In this document: positions 22,339-35,009 of the stretch, in pieces
Numbering within the stretch: position 1 is the first letter of the stretch
Layout of the letters: the number at the start of each line of letters is the position of its first letter
DNA from: Rhinopomastus cyanomelas
Taxonomy: Eukaryota > Chordata > Aves > Bucerotiformes > Rhinopomastidae
DNA: 64,000 bases
Direction of reading: 5' to 3'
Assembly (NCBI GenBank): GCA_013400115.1
Contig: VXBP01009331.1
Coordinates: forward strand, 181,896 to 245,895
Position numbers and translations under genes: made by a program
Notes under the pieces: generated by a model
What the model was told of the DNA's origin: nothing
Databases searched by the model: none
The model's input: the letters and a program-made list of their open reading frames with translations, nothing else

Positions 22339-24672
22339 GGATGCTGTTAGGAGCGAAGGTTTGCTCTTTTGTGCTTTGCTTGAATCGATGTGATCACAAC
22401 CAAGAAGGAAGAAGCAGTTATCTGTCTCTGACAGTTTATAAAGGGAAACTAATTATATTTTCATGTGTCACAGAGCTCTTTTGTACTTTTAAGAGAGAAC
22501 ATATTTGACCTCCCTTCAGTCTTCATTCCTGACTGGCAGTTTCTCCAGGAGTGCCCTCCCTGGATAGCAGTCTGGAGTGTTCTCTGCATTTCTTCAATTG
22601 CCCCAGGAAAGAACTGGTCTGATAGGGCAGTGCAATTTATAAAATCAAAGCCCCATTAACAGTGACCAGGAAGCTTAAAAAACGTTTAAAGAAAGGCTGA
22701 AACTTGCAACGTTGTTTTAAGGTTACTTTTATGATGTACAAATTATATTACCTGTATTATAAAAGTGGAATGAAGACTTATTTTGCTATATTTTTCAAAG
22801 GTCTCTGGTTTCCGGGGCTCTTTGTTATATTCTTTATTCTTAATCAGTGCCACGCAGTATCAAAATGTCTGGCAGTTTTTATGATTGTACATGGGCATTT
22901 AGAAAAAATTCTAGTGGCTATTATTCGTGGTAGAGTTAGAAATGTCATATGGTATTACTGCTTTGCTTTAGTCGTCATGTTACTGACCAGATCGTACAAT
23001 TAAAATTTAAACAAGGATTTATTTTGAATTGGCTTTAAGGTGACCTTAGAACCAACCTGAGTCAGGGATTGATGAAAATTGCAGTGTGTGGTTTGACCTG
23101 TAAGTATGGAGGTGGGGGTAAACGTGTCTTTGGGAAGCTGTCAGATGGACCACTCTACTGTCAGTTTCCCTAGTAGCAGTAGCAGGAAATAGAGGAGAAA
23201 AGAGGAAATAGTGGGAGAAAATGAAAATCTGAATAAAAAGTGTCTTTAATATGAACCTTTCCTATTTCCAGAAGCTTTGACTGGCATAACCATGCCTGTG
23301 ATCATCCTGGAGTGATTGCTGTCAAGAGTCCTCTTCAGACAGCCCTGATAGGGATAAATGTAGTTAACCTAGAGACTAACATGAGAGAGGTTCTGTACAA
23401 AGTGCTGCCTACGTGAAACTCCAACTGAATGTGAAACAGTGGTCTTACTCCATGACTGAGCTCATTTTATACACTCAGTCCTTAACTAGTCTCCTGGCTT
23501 TTTCACTGCTGTTGTTATAGACAGCACTTGCTTTTGCTTAAATTGTGTCTGGGTGAAAATCTATTGGGGAGATAAAAAAAAGAAAAGCAGCTTCAAGCTT
23601 CTATCTGCCCATCTGTTTGTCTGACCTGATGCCCTTTAAGAAGTGTGATTGCAAATGTGGTTTTGCTAGCCAAAACTGAATTCAGAAAAGTCTGCAAATC
23701 AAAACCAGAAGCTTCCAGAAGAACCTTCTGTGTGGTAAATGCACCAGTCTGGGATCATGACACAAGGAATTTTGTCTGTCAGTGGGGAATGACTATGCCA
23801 AAGATTCTTTCTTTTGGATGTTTCATTTCTACAGCCTTATTTCTGAGCTTGGGATTGAGTTTGTAGTATGAGCCCAAAATGCAGAGAACAGTGCTGATGT
23901 GCTTTAAAGTGAACACTGGAATTTTTGCTAATGGACATGCTTGTTCCCAGAGTTCACAATGTAGTGTTGCTGTATCTTCTGTCCTACTGGAAAGAACAAT
24001 TTTTCTCGTCATTCTTTCTTATTCTTGGCAGGAAAAGGATTTCTATTGTCTTGGAAACAGTTAACATCTCAACCATCTAAGCCTCAAAACATTTTTCTCT
24101 TTTATCACTTCTGAGATGAGGCTTTTTTGTCTGTTAGTGATGATGGACCAGTCTTGAACTCAAGTATCTTATTCTTATGTTGTTTCCTTTTATTTCTAAC
24201 ATAATCCTTTCTCAAGATGTGTGTTGGAGCTTTGCCTGCAGTAAAGATGCTTTTGTGGCATCTGATTCTTTGCAGCTACTACAGTTGCAAGTGTTCTTTT
24301 GTATCTGGAATCAACCTGAGTTCTAACTCCCTGCAGATTCCTTACTCGGAGCTTGCCTGTCTGCAACTGGCTTATCTTTTGTCTACTTTTGTGCTTATGT
24401 TAAGCACTATTAGCAAGGATCTTGATCTTGTATATCAAGGAATAATCTGCAAAATCATAGAACGTTTGACTTTCCCTGAACCCTGGAAGCACTTACAAGA
24501 TTTTTGTGATTTGGTTTTAATACATAAATGTATTGATGCTAAACTGTTTGTGGAAAAGTCTAATACTGAATTTGCCTTCTCTTTCATACAGAGATGCAAC
24601 AGAAACACTGCAATAATACTGTAGAATGCTCAGTCTTGTCATCTTACTGAAAATTCAGTCTGCTGACCCAAA
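22339..24672. other. unique sequence
   Basis: No repeat family recognised. It contains a 135-codon plus frame at 24217-24624 with hydrophobic stretches but no motif I know. I do not call it a gene. Confidence 0.45.
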
Positions 24673-25036
24673 TAGAATCATAGACTCTATTGATTTGGAG
24701 GGGACCTCCAAAGGTCACCTAATCAACCCTGCTACAACAAGCAGGGACATCTCTAACTAGACCAGATTGCCCAGAGCCCCATGCAGTTTGACCTTGAATG
24801 GCTCCAGGGATGGGGCCTCCACCACCATGCGAGGCAACCTGTTCCAAAGATCCACCGTCAGATTCATGTTCAGCCTAAATATATTATTTTCTGGCTTCAA
24901 ACCATGACCCCTCATCCTATCATTCACTACGCTTGTGAACAATCTTCCCCAGCCTTCTGACAGACCCCTTTCAGGGATTGGGTGGTCGCTCAAAGGTGCC
25001 TTCTGCTCAGTATGAACAACCCCAAATCTCTCATCC
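24673..25036 (-). mobile_element. CR1 3' fragment, older subfamily
   Basis: Minus-strand CR1 with the distinctive tail 'acaagcagggacatctctaa', also present at 40955-41384, so both belong to one older subfamily. ORF2 C-terminal residues (RMRGHGLKPENNIFRLNMNL, then VDLWNRLPRMVVEAPSLEPF) are readable in one frame. It is 5'-truncated near 25036. Confidence 0.9.
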
Positions 25037-27435
25037 TAATGTTAAATAGCCAACTGAATTATGTCAATCACACTGCTGCAGAAGACAATGATTTTTAATT
25101 TGCTGTGTTATATGCTGAATGGTTGTCATCAGTCATTTTTCTGCGTTTTTCCATTTTCTGGCTTTTGCAGTGCTACAAAGGGCACATTTGCATAGCTAGT
25201 GAACAAGATGTATGAATCTGCCAGTGCTTCACATCAATAGCAGAAAGCCAGTTGTGTACTTAACTCTACAATGGCTTGCACAGCAAACAATGTTTTGTTG
25301 GGATTGTATGTGAGTGACTACTAGCTGACACATTCTGACTATTTCTCTTAGCCCCTTTTCGCGTTGTACTTCACGTAGTAGCACTCCTCCCTCTGCTATT
25401 CTCTTCTGCTAATTGAACAGTTCTCACAGAGTTAGGTCTTGCCATGATTGCACTTGTAGGGAGTTTTATTTGAGGATAAATATTTTTCTGCCTTTTGAGT
25501 GCAAAACATAAATTACAAGATTCCAACTGAAAGTGTTTGAGTTGGTGTGAGGGGCTAGAGGCATGGGGTCTGGAACTTCAACATTGTGCGTGACTCCTCG
25601 TATTTGTGGGCACCTCTAGTATGAATGCAAGAGCAAAGACGAAGGTTTTTAAAAGACATCTGTACTTTTTTGTCCCTCATCAAAAAGACTCAAAACCAAG
25701 ATACTCCCTCTTTTTGCAGAACACACTCTGTGCAAATGAATGTATAGTCTAACTAAGAAATACCTCTCAACACATGAACTGCAAGACTAATGGCCTTAGC
25801 AAAATTGATGTATATTGTTTTTCCTGTAATAGTAATAAAATTCAGAGATGGAATTGTCAAGATAGCTATTAATATCCCAAATTAAATCTTTGCTACAGTC
25901 TTGAACACACTGAAGGTATTTCTTGGTGTAGCCTTTGGGAAATTCATCCAAAATACTTAGCCCTGTTTATGTCTTCTAAGCTGTAGCAAAGGTGTACTCT
26001 GCTTTCTCTCCTTGAGTTTAGCTGGTCTTTGGCAGATGGAAATTTTTGATAGCACTGTGAAAAAAATTGTGATGCTCATCTTAGGCTGATACAGTGGCAT
26101 CCTGAATTCTTGCATTCACATGGGTAAATTAGAAATGTCCCATTCAGTGCATGTATTTGGGCAGCAATTGGCAGGCTTATTAATAGAGACAGTCTGTGAT
26201 GATGGTTAGATATACATGGGGCAGGAAAACCTGAGCTTTGGTGGTTTTGTTTGGGGTTGTTTTTTTTTTTTCAAATCAGTATGTTTTTTAAGGGGGGAAC
26301 TGAAAACATCTGTAAGCATAATCAGCAACACTCATTACTGACTGCTATCTGACCTGAATTTTAACTGAGAGATATGCTTGCAGAGGCGTAGATGTATGTA
26401 AAGCTCCCTAGTTACAAAAGGATCTAAGATGTTTTTGTTATCTTGGATAGCATTAAGGCATCTGGTTCTTCTCCACATGTCAAGGTTTAAAATTCATGTG
26501 CAAATTTTACCCACTGATTCTGATGAGACTTGATGACCTGAAGGGACTGTGCTAATGGGGTAGAGAGAAGAAATAGTATCTCCTTAGGGGTATGGTGCTT
26601 AACTGCCTTCAGTTTGAGGTAAACAATTAAGTGGCTTTAATTTCCAATCACCTCTCCACTATCCTGTACATTAGAGATGGTCTGGGTGATTCCGATAACA
26701 TAAGAACTAGTTTAAGAGCTACAGAATGTTGGTCTTCTTAACTGGACATTAGGGAATTGAATTTTGGAAGGAAAACCTTTTGGAACTTTCTCTCTTTTAT
26801 TCATTTCCAAGCACTATACACTTATTCTTCTGTATTATATTAAACAAAAGCTCAGAAGCTCATTTCTCTTTTTTTTTGCCTGATTTTTAGACTCTTTCAG
26901 AATCATATAAAATGTAGGCTTGCACTGTAAAATACAGGTACAGCACAATTGAAATCATGCTGACATTCAGCATCAGTACTGAAGTTCCTGAGTTCCAAAA
27001 ACAACCCTGTATGCAGTTAGTGCTGTGCCTGTGCAGGAAAACTCATAGAACTAGATAAGAATCTCGAGTCATAGCTCAGATACAATTGTACATTTCCAGC
27101 CAAAGTTAATAAAAAGGTTAAATAATTCACAAAAATTGTTGCATAGAAAATACTCAAATGAGCTTTGAAACTTATTTTTGGTTTTCTAATATACTCTATC
27201 CCATTTTTAATGTCTGTAATTTAAAATGTATAATTCAGTGACACTTATAGGAGTTATTACCTTGAATTAATATTTCGGTGTTTTAGTATGTTCTGTGTAA
27301 AACTTTAATGCCTTTGTTTCTGTTAATTTCAGGAAAAAAAAATGTATCTACTCCTTGAGGCATCTTCATATCTGTCCATCTTTGTCTAAGGCAAACAAAT
27401 ACACATGATGCAAACATTTTGTGTCTAGCTTGCAG
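25037..27435. other. 2.4-kb repeat-poor stretch
   Basis: AT-rich unique sequence with no recognised repeat or exon and no frame of 60 or more codons. Confidence 0.5.
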
Positions 27436-27866
27436 CCACTCAGTTCAAGAGGGACACAGAACTAATGGAGAGAGTCCAGTGCAGAACCATGAGGATGAAG
27501 GGTGCAGAACACCTCCTTTATTGGGGAAGGCTGAGGGAGCTGGGTCTTTTTAGCTTGGAGAAAAGGAGACTGAGGGGTGACCTCATTAATATTGATAAAT
27601 ATGTGAAGGGTGGATGGAGCCAGGCTCCTGCTCAGTGTCATCTAATGATTGGACAAAGGGTAATAGGTATGAGCTGGAACATTGAAGGTTCCACATCAGT
27701 TTAAGAAGGAACTTGTTTCCAGTGAGGATGACAAAGCACTGGGATGGGATGCCCAGGGGGGTTGTGGAGTCTCCTTCTCTGGAGATGTTTAAAACCCACC
27801 TGGATATGTTCCTGTGTGACTTGGTCTAGGTGGTTCTGCTGTGGCAGGGGAATTGGACTGGATGAT
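27436..27866 (+). mobile_element. CR1 lacking its last bases
   Basis: Plus-strand young-type CR1 from 'cagttcaagagggacac' through the ORF2 C-terminus and UTR ('gtgtgacttggtctaggtgg'). It stops at 'ggactggatgatc', about 40 bases short of the normal terminal repeat, exactly where the next CR1 begins. Loss of the terminal repeat is unusual, since CR1 insertion starts from that end. Recombination with, or template switching into, the following copy is the simplest explanation. Confidence 0.93.
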
Positions 27867-28765
27867 CTGGACCTGGATAGGCTGGAGAGGTAGACACAAG
27901 CCAACCTCATGGGGTTCAACAAGACCAAGTGTAGGGTCCTGCATCTGGGTCAAGGCAATCCTAAGCACAAATACAGGCTGGGCAGTGACTGGCTGCAGAG
28001 CAGCCCTGAGGAGAGGGACTTGGGGGTCATTGTGGACGAAAAGCTCAACATGAGCCAGCAGTGTGCACTTGTGGCCTGGAGGGGAAACCAGATTCTGGGC
28101 TGCATCAGGAGGTGTGCCCAGCAGGTCGAGGGAGACGATTCTCCCCCTCTACTCCGCTCTGGTGAGACCCCACCTGGAGTACTGCATCCAGTTCTGGAGC
28201 CCTTATTACAAGAAGGATGTGGACATACTGGACTGAATGCAGAGGAGGGCCACGAGGATGATCAGAGAGCTGGAGCAGCTCTCCTATGAGGCCAGACTGA
28301 GAGAGTTGGGGCTGTTGAGTCTGGAGAAGAGGAGGCTCCGAGGTGACCCTATTGTGGCCTTCCAGTATCTGAAGGGGGCCTACAAAAAGGATGGGGAGGG
28401 GCTTTTTAGGATGTCAGGTAGTGACAGAACTAGGAGGAATAGAACAAATTTGGAGATGGGTAGATTTAGACTGGATGTGAGTTCTTCAGCATGAGAGTGG
28501 TGAGAGCCTGGAATGGGTTGCCCAGGAAGGTGGTGGAGGCTCCATTCTTGGAGGTGTTTAAGGCTCGATGGGGCTCTGGCCAGCCTGATCTAGGGTGGAC
28601 TGTCCCTGCCTATGGCAAGGGAGTTGGAACTGGATGATCCTGTGGACCCTTCTAACCCTGACTGACTGTATGACTTGGTCTGGGTGATCCTGCTCTGGCA
28701 GGGGGGTTGGACTAGATGATTTTTTCGAGGTCCCCTCCAATTTTTAATATTCTGTGATACTGTGA
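27867..28765 (+). mobile_element. CR1 with composite 3' tail, second copy
   Basis: Plus-strand relative of the copy at 1599-2703. It starts in the post-catalytic RT region ('ggacctggataggctggag') and reads 'caagaccaagtgtagggtcc', then the C-terminal part. Its own UTR ends 'ccctgactgactgta' (about 28670), and a second CR1 tail, 'tgacttggtctgggtgatcc', continues to the terminal repeat at about 28765. Join and order equal those of the first copy. Small indels break ORF2 into at least two frames (27909-28289 and 28237-28494). Confidence 0.95.
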
Positions 28766-30664
28766 GTAAGCAAATGAAAATTTAAGTCATATGGCAGTGC
28801 CCTAGCAGTCTGAAAACTAGCTCTGTTTTGAAAACTCGTTGCACATTCACAACAGGACTTACTGAACCTGCTCTGGGGTGGTGGGGGATGACTACCTGTA
28901 TGCACTGTATTTATGATGGTGAATTTATTTTTTACTTAACAGCCTTTAGAACTTTAATCTTATTTGCCCTAATGTAAGTAAGTTGCTGCTCTGCTGACAG
29001 GAGTATGAAAATGCCTTCAGTTTTAATTGCTACAATGCTGTTAAGCTGATTTGTGTCCACAGAGTAGGAAGAAAGCCCTGCTAGTTAAATTAACACAACT
29101 GTTGGTTATAAACCAAGACCCAGCTGTAAATAAGTGCAGAAATTGAGCCAAGTCTTGCTGGCTGCATTTAAACTCCTCACAACCCCTGTGTATAATGTTA
29201 CTTGAGATTTTACTGGCTTGTTTTCAATACAATGAACTATAAAATAGAATTAATGAATGAAATTGAATTAATGAAAACAAAAAGGCCAGTCTAACAAAGC
29301 AGCCATGGCCAACCACTTCCTGGGTTGACTTAGCACAAGTACTTATATATTTTTGTATTTGTTTATATATTGAGCTATTTTATTTGTGGACAAACTAAAG
29401 AGATTATACTTTTTTTTTAAATGAAAAAGACTGAAATGCTTTCTCAAAAGTTTCTAAGAATTGCAGATTTAAACAAATTTGAGATTAGACATCTGCCAGG
29501 TGGTTTGAAACTGTGATCACACTTAAGGCCTTGCAATAATTATCATTGAGCTCTTCCTTTTTCTTCAAGAACTGCCCCCAGGTGCTACTGCTTAACAAAA
29601 GCCTTAATAGGTTTACTTGGTATTATATTTTTGAACTAAGCACTGAGTAAAGTAGTAGCAGCTTGCCACTTTATGAATTCTATTAGGTAAAGGCCCTGGA
29701 TGGACCTTGAAAGACATAGAAAAATACTGCTTTTCCCCATCATGAAGTTGCTTTGCTGTGGAGAGACAAGTGTGTATATTCCAAATAGAAATTGGAACAG
29801 TATCCAAGATACCTTTTGATTCTCATCCTTTTAGTGTCCTCAAAACTCTTAATTTCATGAAGAAGAAATGACTCGATGCCCTCATTTGGTGGTGTACTGT
29901 ATGGGACCTCAGCTTCAAGAACAAATAGTGTTCTTTTATCATACTTTTAAATTACCAATGGTTTAATCCTGCATTCATTAAAATAAGTGGGTAACTTACT
30001 TGTACGGAGGTCTAGCTGTGAGATGTACTGAAAGATGGACAACTATTTACGCAGGGCTATGTGCAAAGGTGGATGCACAGTAATGCTAAACTCTAACAGA
30101 GTGTGTATGAGCTGATTAGCTTGCACTGGTGTGGTGCAATCCTTACAGTATTTTAGATATATTTTTCTGCTTTGTTTTACTTACATAGTCTTGAAGAAGA
30201 GCACATTGAGGGAAATATTCACTTGTGTAGCAAGTAGCAAAATGTCTTGTTAGTCCAGGATGCTGTTTTGTATTACAACAAGTATGGGGTGCTTTGAGAA
30301 AGATAACAACCTGGCTGAGTATGGAATAAGTCCTCATCTTGGATGCTGGGAATTGGGTACAGAAATGTATTCTTTATCTTTTCATTCATGTAGTGCTTTC
30401 AAAGAGGACACTAATGATGATAAAGAATCTTGACTGGGTATACAGGCAAATTTTTTCTTTATGATTTGTGTCTGGATAACTGCTATGTGTCCTCCATCTT
30501 CCTGAGAAGACTTTTCTATCTTAGTGATTCCTTGGGAAGTATGAATGTTGTGTGGAGCATTTTCAAGATTACCTTAAATTGTTCCAGTCTTCTGTTTGAA
30601 ATCTGGGCATGGTGATTAACTATAGGGTGAGAAAGCAGCTGAGAATTTAAAAATAAATCAGCTT
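28766..30664. other. unique sequence, no recognised feature
   Basis: AT-rich. No repeats or exons seen. Short frames (for example minus 29613-29807 and 30143-30337) have no motif. Confidence 0.45.
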
Positions 30665-31033
30665 TTCACAATTTGTTCTGGAGGCTGTCTCCAGGCACAT
30701 CAAGGACAGGAGGGTCATTAGCGACAGTCAGCATGGTTTTACAAAGGGAAAGTCATGCATGACCAACCTGATAGCCTTTTATGAGGGCATAACCAGGTGG
30801 ATAGATGATGGCAGAGCAGTGGATGTGGTCTATCTTGACTTAAGTAAGGCATTTGACACTGTCTCTCACAGCATCCTTGCAGCCAAACTGAGGCAGCGTG
30901 GTCTAGTTTCTCAGGTAGTAAGGTGGATCATAAACTGGCTACAGGGTAGAAGTCAGAGAGTGGTGGTCAATGGGACAGAGTCTAGTTGGAGGCCTGTATC
31001 TAGTGGAGTGCCCCAGGGGTCGGTGCTGGGACC
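30665..31033 (+). mobile_element. CR1 RT core, cut at a single N
   Basis: Plus-strand CR1 starting at 'caatttgttctggaggctg' and covering the middle of the RT. It stops dead at the N at 31034, and unrelated sequence follows. A 3'-complete copy would need about 1.2 kb more, judged from 38245-40100. The intact frame suggests a young copy. Confidence 0.93.
30759..31033 (+). pseudogene. CR1 RT fragment with intact motifs
   Basis: About 91 open codons of CR1 ORF2. YLDLSKAFDTVSH holds the first catalytic Asp of the RT (fingers-palm motif), and SGVPQGSVLG is the next conserved RT motif. The block with the F-A-D-D catalytic pair would come next but is lost at the N. There are no stops or frameshifts in the part present, unlike most copies here, which fits recent insertion. 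Confidence 0.92.
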
Positions 31034-31034
31034 N
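31034..31034. other. single-base assembly gap
   Basis: A lone N lies at the exact point where RT coding sequence changes to unrelated DNA, as at 21205. Confidence 0.8.
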
Positions 31035-32213
31035 TATGAATGTGCTTGTACACTATTATCAGCATGGCACTAGAGACCCAATACCTAACCCACAGCAGAA
31101 CTCTTCATTTCTGCCACTGTGCTAAAGACATAAGCAATAAAACCTTTGGAAAGTTAGCAATCCAGTGCCTATGCTTTCAAGGAATATGTGTTGGAACTGT
31201 CTCTCTATATTTACATTGGAAAAGAGGATAAGGAGCTGTTTCTTCATCCTTTGGGACCATTTTCTCCTCAGCAACTCAAAAGTATCCTTTTTCTCTTGTA
31301 TTGTGATAAAATCCAGAGCACATTAGCAGGATCCAGGGAGGTAACTAGGTTGTTGGTTTTCTTTGTCTGAGTGCAGAAAGTATTGACCTTGGGATTTTAT
31401 CTGCTGCCTAGATATTTGTCTCTGTGAATTATGGTAGGAAAAAAATCTAATGTTGGAATATTCATAAATAATTATATTTTGTTAGAGAATTGAGGGAGAA
31501 GTTAAATACAACAGTAGTCTAAAAGTGAAGCCTCGCAGGAAGGTCAAAATCTCTACTGCCAGAGAAGAAATACAGCGGGAGAGCTGGAGCTCTGGCCCCA
31601 ATATTGCACAGAACAATTTCTCATTCTCAGAAAACAACTCACAGCTGTCTCAAGGGCTACTCTAGTATTTCCTTGTATTATTTCAGCGTGACCTGATGTG
31701 AAGTTGTAGCCTGCCATGTCCCATAATGAATTCTGGGCAAGAGAATATTTAAGTCTGTTAAAGTCCATTATAAAAACAGCTATTCTGGCAGTTGTGAACA
31801 GTACCCACTGAAATATCACACATCACAAGAACAGCTCATTTGTTTCTGTGTTTGAAATATGTTTTCCATGTTTGAAACAGGGTACTGATTCTGCCTGCTT
31901 GCTGACAAGTAACATAGCCTGCTCTTGTATGCACGGTTCGTCAGATGAAGTTCATGAGCCCCTATACAATTGCTCAGTTTTCTTTCAAAATCAGGCAAAA
32001 GGTTGTAAAGTTTCGTTGGTGACGCATCATTTCACTCGGATGTCAATGATCCTTGACGTCAAAAGGTAGTGTTTTCTGTGTCACACAGTCACAGCTGACC
32101 TCAGTTCTTCAGCACTTGAAAGAGAAAATGAAAAAGGATATTTTAGTATGTTTAATTTTCTCCCCAGGATCATGGATCATTATTGTGGATTTTTGAGGCC
32201 TGAAAGCCTGTGA
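31035..32213. other. no recognised feature
   Basis: Unique sequence. The frames at 31553-31819 (minus) and 31848-32069 (plus) have no recognisable domain. Confidence 0.45.
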
Positions 32214-32396
32214 AGAAACTTCTTCACAGTGACAGAGCACTGGAAGGGGCTGCCCACGGGGTTGTGGAGTCTCCTTCTCTGCAGAGGTTTAAAACCTGCC
32301 TGGGTATGTGACTTGGTCTAGGTGGTCCTGCTCTGGCAGTGGGAGTTGGACTAGATGATCTTTCTAGGTCCCTTCCAATCCCTAATGCATTGTGAG
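32214..32396 (+). mobile_element. short CR1 3' end
   Basis: Plus-strand young CR1: 'acttcttcacagtgacagag', UTR 'gacttggtctaggtggtcc', end 'ccttccaatccctaatgc'. A small deletion has removed part of the 'tgttcctgtgtgac' block. Its end lies inside an exact 57-bp tandem duplication. Confidence 0.94.
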
Positions 32397-32489
32397 ACTA
32401 GGAAGTAGTCTTTCTGTGAAGCAAGAGGGATTCAATCCCTAATGCATTGTGAGACTAGGAAGTAGTCTTTCTGTGAAGCAAGAGGGATT
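32376..32489 (+). repeat. exact 57-bp tandem duplication
   Basis: Bases 32376-32432 and 32433-32489 are identical. Each copy begins 'caatccctaatgcattgtg' and ends 'gtgaagcaagagggatt'. The unit contains the last bases of the CR1 plus flanking DNA, so it formed after the CR1 inserted. Zero mismatches mean it is very recent or an assembly join artefact. Confidence 0.97.
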
Positions 32490-34752
32490 GTATACACAAC
32501 TACACTTGTAAGTGCTAGGTTCTTTCTTGGAGTGAACAGGAGTATTGTTGTGATGGTGTACTGTTTTATTGGTAAATATCAACTACAGAAATCCACTAAA
32601 CCTCCTCGACTTGGAATACCTAGAACTCTGCTTACTTGTAGTGTTAGTATGTATCTATATACCGTATATGGAGTGCTAGGCAGTGTTTGAAAGCTGAGTT
32701 TGCAAGATGATGCTGAACATATTATCAGTGGCAAGCAGGCATTCAGTTCTTTCTGAAATTCTGAAAAGCAGGTGGCAGCTCTCTTATTCTGATCAACCAA
32801 AAGGAGATGATTATATTAGCTGTTGTAATGATAAAATATCAACTCTTTCAAATTTGACAATAATAATCCATCAGTGTCTCTACTGAAGATGTGTGTTCTA
32901 GGGAAACAGTGCAAGGAAGTTCCCTGTTTTGAGTTCAGTGTGTGACGCTGAATGTCTCACCCTACGTTCATCTGTGCCCAAGAGGTCTGTGAGTGAAATT
33001 GTAGTGCTACTGAGATCAAAGACATGATTGCTGCTAATATCACTAGACCAGAGGTTGGGCAGTCCTGACTGTGCAGCAGAGAGCTGCAGCAGTGCTCTTT
33101 CTTCCAGTAAAGAGAGTGAGCTGTCGCAGAAAGGGAATGCTATAAAAAACCAGCACAGAAGTTGGGGTCTTTTGTAATCAGAGGAAACTATGAAAGCTCA
33201 GAATGCAGGGCATCAGCTGCTTTCATTGGAAAAACAGAAGCTTGGAGTTGTCAAGGTCTGTTTGTGACTGTGTGACCATCTTGTATCAGCTTTAGCCTGG
33301 CAGGCAACAGAAACCTTGAGTGACATTGGAAACCTGGCTCTTTGGTTTGTGGTCATCTAGTTAGAGAAATCAGAGTGATGGCTCTGCTCTGATCTTCTAA
33401 CAGCGTGTGTGCTTCAGTCTAACTGCCAATGTACTTAGGACAAGATTATGCTTCTCTGGCTTAAGGTGCCTGGGTAAGCCAGTCCTACAGACTCCCCTAT
33501 GATCCACTGAGAGAAGAATGCAGCTGTGGGATGGTACTGCTGCTCAGGTGTGTATCCTAGGTGGAGAGAAACTGTATTTTGATGTGCTTGCTTCTGCTTA
33601 TTGACTGTAAAGGTGCTCAGGCAGATGGCTGATATGCAGTTTTCTGATCATTAGATTTTAGGGTTAATGAAAACCAGTTGTATCCTTAAGCCTGAGTTGG
33701 ATCAATTCCTAAGTGCTTTCTGTGACATCGTATTTCTGTTTTACTCTCACTGTTGTTGATTAGAGCACTATTTTACAGCAGAGCATGAGTGCTTTATGTG
33801 CTAACTTTGGTACAGGCTGAAACACAAAAGCCTTAAGATTGTCTTGTAGTTTTGTATTATAGTCATTTTCTCCTTCCACTGTTTTGGATGAAACAGAAAC
33901 TAACATGCCTGTTAATATTTCAGTTTCCACTTACACTGCTGTAGTAGTCTAAATAAGTAGAGTGATTATACTGAGACTGAGGATTACCATCCCAGGAATA
34001 GCACTGCATGACTGGGTCTTAATCACTACCACTGCACAGTGATGCCTTGTGATTGATCAGAGTTCATTCATTCCTACAACCCAGCTTGCTGGAGCTGAAT
34101 TTAGTAATAACTGGTGTTCTGTTGCATTATTCAGGTGATTAATGAAAATCCCTGACAGCCCTGAGTAGACTAGTGTGGGGCCCTGTTAACTACACAGTGA
34201 AACTTGTGACTACTGTGTTTTATGACCTTGGTTTCCTTGTAGCCTTATCCAAATGCCCTGTGAGATCATGCCAAATTATTAATAATTTATAAATTCTATT
34301 ATTTTTTTTTATTATTCAGAGGATGTGTGATTCTGCCAAAGATTCATTACTTTGGTTTGATGTGACCTAGCTAAACCAGGTTCTTTATGAATGTCATTTA
34401 TTTTTCATGTTATCTTTGCACTTAAGGCATAGTTTGATTCTAATACCTCTCTAGGAACTGATCTTAGCTGAAAGTTCCCCAGATATTTCCTTACACCCTT
34501 TTTAAAGATACAACATTTCATTTTTTCTAGTAATTTTCTGGTTTGTTTGTTCTGCCGTCTTACCGACAGTCTCGTTGTACTTCAGCCAGGTTTTGAAGTA
34601 CTTATACATTAAATTTGTCCAAACTGTGCAACTTGAGAGCATTTAATTTAGCTGAACTATTCATTCACTCTCTTATGTTGAATTCCTGTGTTTGTTAATG
34701 TAATGTCGACTAGAATACAATTTTTCTTAGACTTCACTATAATTTTTTTCTT
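32490..34752. other. 2.3-kb unique stretch
   Basis: No repeat family or exon recognised. Frames are short and without motifs. Confidence 0.45.
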
Positions 34753-35009
34753 TCACAGAATCACAGAACATTAGAGATTGGAAGAGACCTTGAAAGATGA
34801 TCTAGTCCAATCCCCCTGCCACGGCAGAACCACCTAGACCAAGTCACACAGGAACATTTTAAACATTTCCAGAGTTAGAGACTCCACAGCCCCTCTGGGC
34901 AGCCCATTCCAGTGCTTTGTCACCATGAAGAAGTTCCTTCTCGTATTTATGTGGAACCTCCTGTGTTCCAGCTTATACCCAGTGCCCCTTGTCCTATCAT
35001 TAGATGACA
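34753..35009 (-). mobile_element. young CR1 3' fragment
   Basis: Minus-strand CR1: 'tcacagaatcacagaac' terminus, UTR 'ccaagtcacacaggaac', then ORF2 C-terminal codons (NDRTRGTGYKLEHRRFHINT, then RRNFFMVTKHWNGLPRGAVE). It carries a small deletion in the UTR after 'caggaacat'. It is 5'-truncated at 'tcattagatgaca'. Confidence 0.95.
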
